NCBI GenBank assembly: GCA_020437385.1
Contig: JAGQWL010000109.1
Span: forward strand, 1 to 56,485
Length of the DNA: 56,485 bases
Reading direction: 5' to 3'
DNA from: Bacteroidota bacterium
GTDB taxonomy: Bacteria > Bacteroidota > Rhodothermia > Rhodothermales > JABDKH01
Position 1 is the stretch's first letter; every line of letters starts with the position of its first letter. The translations under genes were made by a program, and so were the position numbers. Shown here one piece after another: positions 25,113 to 32,230 of this stretch. A model generated the notes under the pieces. The model was not told the origin of the DNA. It saw only the letters and a program-made list of their open reading frames with translations, and made no database searches.

Positions 25113-27116
25113 TCATTCCTTCATCTTCCCCGCCCAGACACCGCGCGTACGACCGTTCGACGCGGTGAACCCGGAGATCTCGCCGTTCGGGTCCCGATAA
25201 AACTTGACGTCCGTCATGAACCAGATGCCGCCGGTGAATTCATCGCCGCTGCGGTGCGTGAGCTCGAACGGGTCATAGCGCACGTGCTCCATCATCAATT
25301 TGCCGTCACGCAGCGTAACCGTATAGACGGTTTCCAGCTCTTCCATAAAATACCGTCCGGTGTAGGCGCGCTTCTCCTCGTCCGTCATCTCCACGGGTTC
25401 GAGACGCTTGATTGGTGAGTTGCCGCCCTGATGGTGCATGCCGCGTTTCACACTTCCATCCGCTTCGTAATGGAAGGTCACAGACGCCGGAACGCCGACG
25501 AAGCTGAATGTTGAATCGCTCGTCGCGTCCAATGCGAACCGAGGCTGATTCGTCGCCTGACCGTACAGCCTGCCGTTCTCGACCGTGTATTCGATGACGA
25601 GCGATGCGCCGACGAACTGGTACTTGCCCGTGATCGCTTCGAGCTGCGCAGCGGTGGGTCCGGTGGTTGGCGCTGTCTTCTGCGCAGCAGGCGCCTCTTC
25701 CGCATCGAGCAGCTCGCCAAAAAACGCATCAGCGATGTCGTTCCAGACCTCACGCGAAAAGGACGGATGATTACTGGAGATGAAGACGCCACAATCAATC
25801 TCCGGGAAATAGGCGAAGTAGGAACGATGCGACGTTTCGCCGCCACTGTGTGAATACCGCGTTTGACCGCGCCATTTTCCCACGCCGAGCCCGAGCGCAT
25901 ACCCTGTCGTATCGCCGCTCGTCAGGATGCCTCGCGTTGTTAGCTTATCGATCGCGTCCCGACCGCCGACCTTCGCGTCCCGGTAGTTGAGCATCCACTT
26001 CGTCATGTCCAGTGCGGTGGAGTTGACGCCGCTGGCCCCGTAGAGCGAGGCAAAATCGGTCACGTATTTGAACCCACCATCTTCCGCGTTGTCGTAGCCT
26101 TGCGAGCTTCCCGGAATGACCTGTCCCTGATGCGTTTTGATTGTCGTGTGATCCATGCCCAGAGGCCGGAAGATCCGCCGCTCCATAAACGGTCGAAAGT
26201 CTTCGCCGGACGCGCGCTCGACGACCGTAGCAAGCAGGCCGAACGCGGTGTTGTTGTAGTTGTATTCCGCTCCGGGGGTGTTCTGCAGTTGTGGCTGCCT
26301 CTGGATGACCTTTATCAACTGGTCCCGTGACATCGCGTCAGTGGCATCCCATCCATCGAAAGGAAGCATGTTTAGTATTTCACGATAACCCGAAGTGTGG
26401 TTCAGCAAATTGCGGAGCGTGACCGGCGTACCAAAATCCTTGAGCTCGGGGATGTACTTGCGGACATCGTCGTCGAGCGACAGTTTGCCGTCCTGCTCCA
26501 GGAGCACGATCGCCATCGCAGTAAATTGCTTCGAAACGGAGGCGATGCTCATCCCGCTGTTCTCCGTCATTGGGACACCATCCGTCAGGTTCGCCATTCC
26601 ATACCCCTTCGCAAACACAACCTTGCCGTTCTTCAGAACCGAAACAGCAACACCCGGACGATCGGTGCCACTGAACGGCCGCATGAGTTGGTCAACGAGC
26701 TTCTTCGGATTCGTCTGCTTCCGCTCGTTCGTAACAAGCTCAATCCGATAACGTCCCTGAGCGCGCTCGAACGGAGTGACCTCGACCTTGTATTCCCCCG
26801 ATTCGTCGGTGAAGAACTGGAAGGTTTCCGGTCCGCGTCGCGGACTGTCGAACGTTCCGATCACCAATCCACTCGGTGCCGTCACCTTGACCACAACATC
26901 GACACTGATCTGATCCGCAAATCCGTACACGTACCGGTTGGCTTCAGCGTTGATCGTGTAGCTGTGAGCGGACTCAGCGCTCAACGAGTCCGCCATGCCC
27001 TGGCCAACGCGCAGCTCCTGCGCGGAAGCAATTTCTATTGTGACGAGCGCAGTAAACAGTAAAGCAGTTGCGTAGCGGGCAATTCCGAAAAGTGCTGGTG
27101 TCAGACGCGGTTTCAT
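25113..27116 (-). CDS. Secreted serine hydrolase (beta-lactamase/D-aminopeptidase fold)
   Basis: A 667-residue exported protein. After the signal peptide (ending ASAQ) there is a pre-peptidase-like beta domain (about 40-135, with QFFTDESGEYKVEVTPFE), then a beta-lactamase-related domain with the SxxK motif SVSK in GMSIASVSKQFTAMA, the YxN motif in AEYNYNNTAFGLL, and a HSGGETSHRSYF block. The last 150 residues form a lipocalin-like domain typical of larger class C-like hydrolases. Substrate unknown; peptidoglycan peptides, D-amino peptides or esters are all possible. The ATG at 27116 was chosen because the upstream TTG only adds five residues. Confidence 0.9.
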   Translation of the reverse strand: MKPRLTPALFGIARYATALLFTALVTIEIASAQELRVGQGMADSLSAESAHSYTINAEANRYVYGFADQISVDVVVKVTAPSGLVIGTFDSPRRGPETFQFFTDESGEYKVEVTPFERAQGRYRIELVTNERKQTNPKKLVDQLMRPFSGTDRPGVAVSVLKNGKVVFAKGYGMANLTDGVPMTENSGMSIASVSKQFTAMAIVLLEQDGKLSLDDDVRKYIPELKDFGTPVTLRNLLNHTSGYREILNMLPFDGWDATDAMSRDQLIKVIQRQPQLQNTPGAEYNYNNTAFGLLATVVERASGEDFRPFMERRIFRPLGMDHTTIKTHQGQVIPGSSQGYDNAEDGGFKYVTDFASLYGASGVNSTALDMTKWMLNYRDAKVGGRDAIDKLTTRGILTSGDTTGYALGLGVGKWRGQTRYSHSGGETSHRSYFAYFPEIDCGVFISSNHPSFSREVWNDIADAFFGELLDAEEAPAAQKTAPTTGPTAAQLEAITGKYQFVGASLVIEYTVENGRLYGQATNQPRFALDATSDSTFSFVGVPASVTFHYEADGSVKRGMHHQGGNSPIKRLEPVEMTDEEKRAYTGRYFMEELETVYTVTLRDGKLMMEHVRYDPFELTHRSGDEFTGGIWFMTDVKFYRDPNGEISGFTASNGRTRGVWAGKMKE

Positions 27117-27231
27117 AGTTCTCGATTGCAATGGACTTGTATCACAGGTTCTCAGTATCCAGACCCAGCGACTTGTGGCCTGGACAGAAAGGGGCGGATG
27201 CTAGTTGCAGGCCTGGGCCGAACGGGCGCCG

Positions 27232-29244
27232 TTAGTCGCGGACCTGCGTGAGCAGCGTCGTTCCCTTCTTGTTTCCGACGATCACATCCGGGAGCGAGTC
27301 GCCGTTGATATCGCCGGCCACAATCTGGACGCCGACACCGGAGTCATCGTCAATGAGGTGCGGGACAAACTCGACACCACCATCGGTTCGAACGGTCTGG
27401 AGCCAATACAGCACTGCGCGGGGGTTGATGTCGGGATCACCCTCCACGCCATGCGACCACCATCGCTTTCCGGTCACGACATCCAAAACGCCGTCGCCGT
27501 CCATGTCGGCGAGGTCGACGGCATGAATCTCGGCAAAGACGACCCCGTATGGATTATCCTCGGCCGTTTCTCCGATGATCACCTGCTTTCGAAACGAGAT
27601 CGGTGCGGCAGAAACCATGGAGCCGCTGTCGGTCGATCGCCTTGCGCCATTGGCACGACCTTCCTTATCGGATCGTCCGGAGTCGATGACGAGATTTTCG
27701 TACAACACAAACCCGTAGCCGTGGGCGGCGAGTCCGGTGAGGACATCGTTGTCGCCGTCTCCATCGAAGTCGTACGCATACATCTGCGAACCGCCGCGTT
27801 CGCTGAAGGGCACCTCGTGAAACGACCAGATCGGGTTCCCGCGCAGCGAGGCCGGTTGCTCCCACCAGCCTGCACGCTCGATGAGATCCATCCGCCCGTC
27901 GTTGTTGATGTCGCCGACGCCGAGGCCGTGAGTGAACCGCTGCCATCCGTTCTCCGGCGAGATTGGTGTGAACGGCCACGGCTTTTCGGGTGCGGTCCAA
28001 TCCGGTTCGATGTAGCCGTATCGACCGTTATTTATGGCGACGATTTCGGGTTTTCCATCACCGGTGAGATCCGTCCACCAGGGCGATTCATTGTCAACAA
28101 TATCGAAAACAACGTGCGCGGCCCAGTAACGTGTTGTGTCTTTGGTTGCCGGTGCAGGCGCGTCGTCCATCGGAAGCGGCCAGACACCGTCGTGTCTAGC
28201 AGGTGGCACCGGGATATCCAGGTACGGTGGACCGGGATTCTCAAACCAGGTGGCTGTCTGTCCGGGGAATCCGATGATCAGAATGTCGTTGCGCGAGTCG
28301 CCGTTGAAGTCGAGAACGTGCGCGAAGAAGTTGTCGGAATAGTGAGCCGGGTCGTAGGCTTTCGGCTTGTAGTACTCATGCCGGATTGAGAAGTCAGGGC
28401 CCTCGTACCAGTACGGACCCGACACGAGGTCGTGAATACCGTCCCCGTTCAGGTCGCCGAAGTTCGCACCTTCGCCATAAAAAAAGTCGTCCAGTCTTGT
28501 GCGTTCGAATGCGACGTAACTGCCCGGCAGTTCTTTGATGCGGATATTTCGGTGTGCAATTTCAGTCGGGGCGCCGCTGTGAACCTGCAGGCAGATGTTA
28601 CCCGCTTGAGGCACATGGGCTTTTTCGAGGTAGTCGACAGTCTGCTGCCCATTCAGCAGAATCCGGATTCGGGGGCCTTCGGCGCGCACGGTGAGTTCGT
28701 TCCATCCGTCGTTCAACAGTCGGTTGACGTCATCCGGCATTCCCCAGGCCAGATACCGGTTGCGTCGCGACTCATCGTATAGCGATCCCCAGACGGGAGA
28801 CCGGGCGTCTGGCGCGACGGGTCCTTCAATGCCGATGACGGAATTGAACCATTCGCTTCCGACCGTTCCAGCGTCTGCCTGATAGCCGGACACCTCGAAA
28901 TGTGCTGGAAGTCGACGGCTCCGGAACTGGATGCCACCGTTGTCGCCGGGACCGTCGATCTTCACATCGAGCTTCAATTCGAAGTCGCTGTACTCGCGAG
29001 TCGTGCACAAGAAGGCGTTTTCAGGAATCGACTCATCGAGGCGTCCGGCGACGATCGATCCGTTTTCGACGCGAAAGAGGTCACTCGATCCCTCCCATCC
29101 GGCAAAACTCTCACCGTCAAACAGCGCATGATAGTCGTGTGACTGCGCGTGCGCGGTTCGTGCGGAAATTGAAAGGAGGGAGGCGGCGCACAACAGAACG
29201 GCTGGAATCGCGACGCTGTCGGCCCGGCGAATCGAAGGAGGCAT
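27232..29244 (-). CDS. DUF1080 (3-keto-disaccharide hydrolase type) protein with FG-GAP/VCBS repeats
   Basis: A 670-residue exported protein. The signal peptide ends in AHAQ. Residues about 35-230 form a DUF1080/3-keto-disaccharide hydrolase domain (LFDGESFAGWEG, SDFELKLDVKIDGPGDNGGI, VCLQVHSG-like blocks). The rest consists of FG-GAP/VCBS repeats with calcium-type D-x-N/D-x-D-G loops: FGDLNGDGIHDLVSG, DFNGDSRNDILIIG, DLTGDGKPEIVA, DINNDGRMDL, DFDGDGDNDVLTG, DMDGDGVLDVVTG, DINGDSLPDVIVG. DUF1080 members have been shown in gut Bacteroides to act on 3-keto-glycosides. It is divergent from the Gfo/Idh/MocA dehydrogenase gene, which fits a keto-sugar role (inference). Confidence 0.9.
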   Translation of the reverse strand: MPPSIRRADSVAIPAVLLCAASLLSISARTAHAQSHDYHALFDGESFAGWEGSSDLFRVENGSIVAGRLDESIPENAFLCTTREYSDFELKLDVKIDGPGDNGGIQFRSRRLPAHFEVSGYQADAGTVGSEWFNSVIGIEGPVAPDARSPVWGSLYDESRRNRYLAWGMPDDVNRLLNDGWNELTVRAEGPRIRILLNGQQTVDYLEKAHVPQAGNICLQVHSGAPTEIAHRNIRIKELPGSYVAFERTRLDDFFYGEGANFGDLNGDGIHDLVSGPYWYEGPDFSIRHEYYKPKAYDPAHYSDNFFAHVLDFNGDSRNDILIIGFPGQTATWFENPGPPYLDIPVPPARHDGVWPLPMDDAPAPATKDTTRYWAAHVVFDIVDNESPWWTDLTGDGKPEIVAINNGRYGYIEPDWTAPEKPWPFTPISPENGWQRFTHGLGVGDINNDGRMDLIERAGWWEQPASLRGNPIWSFHEVPFSERGGSQMYAYDFDGDGDNDVLTGLAAHGYGFVLYENLVIDSGRSDKEGRANGARRSTDSGSMVSAAPISFRKQVIIGETAEDNPYGVVFAEIHAVDLADMDGDGVLDVVTGKRWWSHGVEGDPDINPRAVLYWLQTVRTDGGVEFVPHLIDDDSGVGVQIVAGDINGDSLPDVIVGNKKGTTLLTQVRD

Positions 29245-29328
29245 GGCAGTATCCGGACAATGTCTGGGCAAGATACGCGGGTGCATATGACTTTTTCTCG
29301 CCAAGTTCCTACACTGCAACGCTCATTC

Positions 29329-29387
29329 GGCTGCGAGCAGTTCAAGGCAGCCACGCACATCCGTCGACATAATACACGCTCGCAGCC
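29329..29387. promoter_or_regulatory. 10-bp perfect inverted repeat abutting the dehydrogenase start
   Basis: GGCTGCGAGC at 29329-29338 and GCTCGCAGCC at 29378-29387 are exact inverse copies 39 bases apart; the right arm ends at the base before ATG 29388. It lies in the divergent promoter region shared with the DUF1080 gene. Either a repressor site pair or a leader stem masking the ribosome site is possible. No Shine-Dalgarno sequence is visible otherwise. Confidence 0.5.
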
Positions 29388-30503
29388 ATGGTGGAAGCAT
29401 CTCGCAAGATCAAGGTCGCCGTTGTCGGACTCGGGTTCGGCGCGGAGTTCATACCAATATATCAGCGTCACCCGGACGCCGAGCTGCACGCCATCTGTCA
29501 GCGGAACGAGCAACACCTCAACGAAATCGGCGATGCCTTTGGAGTCGAGCGCCGGTTCACCAGCTTCGACGAGCTGTTGCAGGATCCGGATCTTGACGCC
29601 GTACACATCAATTCGCCGATCGCCGATCACGGCCACATGTCGTTGCAGGCGTTGAACGCGGGCAAACACACGGCATGCACAGTTCCGATGGCGACGACGG
29701 TTGAGGAGTGTCTGCAGCTCGTGGAGGCTCGCGATCGCTCGGGGAAGGTCTACATGATGATGGAGACCGCGATTTTCACGCGGGAGTTTCTTTACGCCAA
29801 GGATCTGCACGACTCAGGCAAGCTGGGGCGGATTCAATTCATGCGGGGTTCGCATCAACAGAACATGGGCCTGCCGGGCTGGCCTCCGTACTGGTACGGA
29901 TTTCCACCGATGCACTACGCGACGCATGCGGTGAGTCCGTTGCTCGCGATCTCGGACACGATGGCGGAATCGGTCGTGTGTTTCGGTTCGGGGCGCATCA
30001 AGGACGAGTACGTCGAGAAGTACAACTCGCCGTTTGCCGCAGAGACGACGCTGATCAAGCTCCGGGACTCGAACCTTGCGTGTGAGGTGACCCGGTCGCT
30101 GTTCGATACGATTCGCCAGTATCGTGAGAGTTTCGACGTCTACGGGACGGAGCGCTCCTTCGAGTGGGAACAGCTCATTGGGGACGGTCCCGTGATTTTC
30201 TCCGGGTACGAAGACGCAGAGCGAATCGAGGTACCCGACTTCGGCCACCTGCTCCCGCCGGAGATTGCGCCGTTTACGCTTGCCGGCGTCTACGACGACG
30301 AAAACGAGCACACGTCTTTCATCCAGGGCGGCGGACACGGAGGGTCGCATCCTCACCTCGTCCACGAATTTGTCCGGGCGATCGTGGAGGATCGTCACTC
30401 GGTCGCCGACGCGCGACGCGCAGCCAACTGGACGATGACGGGTGTCTGTGCACACGAGTCCGCATTGCAAGGAGGAAAGCGGATTGACATCCCGGTTGCC
30501 TGA
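29388..30503 (+). CDS. Gfo/Idh/MocA-family NAD(P)-dependent oxidoreductase
   Basis: A 371-residue cytoplasmic dehydrogenase. The N-terminal nucleotide-binding motif is VAVVGLGFGAEF (G-x-G-x-x-A/G type, residues 10-21), followed by DAVHINSPIADHGHMSLQALNAGKH. The usual EKP stretch is replaced by TVPMATT, as in one branch of the family. The C-terminal half is the alpha/beta domain with THAVSPLLAI and ends with VHEFVRAIVEDRHSVADARRA. Family members oxidise or reduce sugars and inositols, often at C3. Divergent from DUF1080 and followed by an MFS transporter, which suggests a keto-sugar catabolic unit (inference). Confidence 0.92.
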   Translation: MVEASRKIKVAVVGLGFGAEFIPIYQRHPDAELHAICQRNEQHLNEIGDAFGVERRFTSFDELLQDPDLDAVHINSPIADHGHMSLQALNAGKHTACTVPMATTVEECLQLVEARDRSGKVYMMMETAIFTREFLYAKDLHDSGKLGRIQFMRGSHQQNMGLPGWPPYWYGFPPMHYATHAVSPLLAISDTMAESVVCFGSGRIKDEYVEKYNSPFAAETTLIKLRDSNLACEVTRSLFDTIRQYRESFDVYGTERSFEWEQLIGDGPVIFSGYEDAERIEVPDFGHLLPPEIAPFTLAGVYDDENEHTSFIQGGGHGGSHPHLVHEFVRAIVEDRHSVADARRAANWTMTGVCAHESALQGGKRIDIPVA

Positions 30504-30629
30504 TGTTGTTCACGATTCGCAGGGACCGGACGCATGCGGTTGTCGGCGCCGCGCCCGTGTCCCTCTCGAGCCGTCGCTTTGGCGGCAAACCAGTTCTCTA
30601 TCCACACATCGCGCACGTGCGCTGCCCCC

Positions 30630-32135
30630 ATGTCTGCTCCAACAGAAACCACAGCCTCACCGGTTGATCTGACCGGAATCAATCGCGAAAAACTGTTCAT
30701 CGCAAGTTGCTTCGCACTTGCCGTCTCTGCGGTGGCATTTGCCGTGATCGGAGATATCCTTGCGACCCTCAAGACCCGATTCATTCTGTCCAATCTGGAG
30801 GTGGGTTACATCGGGGGCGCGGCCGTCTGGGGCTTCACGATCTCGATTCTCATTTTCGGACCGCTGTGCGACACATTGGGCATGCGTTTTCTGCTGCGTT
30901 CGGCCGTGGTGTGCCACATCGTCGGCGTCATCACAATGATCGCGGCGAGCGGATTCTGGATGCTGCTTTGGGGTGCGCTCATTCTCTCGCTCGGCAACGG
31001 GCTCGTCGAGGCGGCCTGCAACCCGCTTGTGGCAACGCTGTATCCGGATAACAAAACCGTCAAGCTGAATCAGTTCCACGTGTGGTGGCCGGCCGGGATT
31101 GTGCTCGGTGGACTCGCGAGTTACGGTCTGAATGCGCTCGGCGTCGGCACGTGGCAGGTGCGGCTCGCCCTGATCCTGATCCCCGCTGTCATCTACGGCT
31201 TCCTCATGGCGCGCGAGACGTTCCCGAAGACAGAGAACGCGCAGGCCGGCGTCAGCTTCGGCGAGATGATCAAGGCGACGGTCACGACGCCGCTCTTCCT
31301 CCTGATGTTATTCGCGATGTTCATCACTGCGTCGATTGAGCTGGGTCCGAATCGATGGATCCCCGCCGTGCTGGAGTCCGGCGGGATCCCCGGTATTCTT
31401 GTTCTCGTGTGGATCAGCGGACTGATGGCAGTACTTCGGCTCTGGGCATCGGGTCCGCTTGTTCACAGACTCTCACCCACGGGAATTCTCGTGATATCGA
31501 CCGCGCTGACCGGCGTCGGATTGCTCTGGCTGAGCTACGCAGAGACGGGTGTCGCTGCGTTCGCGTCTGCGACCGTCTTTGCCCTGGGGATCTGCTTCAT
31601 CTGGCCGACGATGCTTGGATTTGTCTCTGAACGGATCCCGCGAACCGGAGCAATGGGCCTCGCGCTTATGGGTGGCGCCGGCATGGGCATCGTCGGACTC
31701 GTAACCGCGCCGATTCTGGGTGAGGTTGCAGACAGTATTGCGCACGAGCGCTTCGCGCCACAACAGACCGTGGAGCTGCTGGAGCGTTCGGAATCTCACC
31801 TGAAAGCAGAGCTGGCAAGTGTACCCGAAGACCAGCAAGCGGATGTCACCGCAACGATCGCCCACATCGAAGGCGTGCTGACCTACTACCGCACGTCAGG
31901 GAAGCTTCCGGAGGTTGAAACGGCGAATGCGTATCGCGCGATTATCGGAAGCGGGGTTAAGGGCGAGGTCGTTGAGGAGGCGAAGTCGATTCTTGGCCCA
32001 GCAGAGAATTATGGCGGCCGGCTCTCGTTCCGCTATCTCGTTCCGCTTGCAGCACTTGTAACGCTGATCTTCGCCGGATTGTATTTCAACGACCGAAAGA
32101 AGGGCGGCTACAAGGCTCAGGTACTTTCAAGCTAG
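30630..32135 (+). CDS. MFS transporter
   Basis: A 501-residue membrane protein with two bundles of hydrophobic helices and a central loop, typical of the major facilitator superfamily. The first bundle contains GGAAVWGFTISILIFGPLCD followed by LGMRFLL, the usual loop 2-3 motif region. LSLGNGLVEAACNPLVATLYP and NQFHVWWPAGIVLGGL resemble FucP/sugar-porter-like carriers. An unusual soluble insertion of about 90 residues (roughly 385-470, from HERFAPQQTVELLERSE to the SILGPAENYGG segment) precedes the last membrane spans. It lies 126 bases after the oxidoreductase gene and probably carries a sugar or its product (inference). The ATG at 30630 starts the natural N-terminus. Confidence 0.9.
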   Translation: MSAPTETTASPVDLTGINREKLFIASCFALAVSAVAFAVIGDILATLKTRFILSNLEVGYIGGAAVWGFTISILIFGPLCDTLGMRFLLRSAVVCHIVGVITMIAASGFWMLLWGALILSLGNGLVEAACNPLVATLYPDNKTVKLNQFHVWWPAGIVLGGLASYGLNALGVGTWQVRLALILIPAVIYGFLMARETFPKTENAQAGVSFGEMIKATVTTPLFLLMLFAMFITASIELGPNRWIPAVLESGGIPGILVLVWISGLMAVLRLWASGPLVHRLSPTGILVISTALTGVGLLWLSYAETGVAAFASATVFALGICFIWPTMLGFVSERIPRTGAMGLALMGGAGMGIVGLVTAPILGEVADSIAHERFAPQQTVELLERSESHLKAELASVPEDQQADVTATIAHIEGVLTYYRTSGKLPEVETANAYRAIIGSGVKGEVVEEAKSILGPAENYGGRLSFRYLVPLAALVTLIFAGLYFNDRKKGGYKAQVLSS

Positions 32136-32144
32136 CGGAAAATG

Positions 32145-32184
32145 CAAACGCGGATGCAGTTCCCTTCTGCACCCGCGTTTGTTC
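32145..32184. terminator. Strong hairpin between convergent genes
   Basis: Arms CAAACGCGGATGCAG (32145-32159) and CTGCACCCGCGTTTG (32167-32181) pair at 14 of 15 positions around a seven-base loop, followed by TTCCCC. It stands between the MFS stop and the convergent DUF5666 gene stop, so it probably ends transcription from both sides. Confidence 0.75.
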
Positions 32185-32230
32185 CCCTGCTCGGCGGAAT
32201 GGTGGGGCGTACCGCCGACGTGATTCCGGC

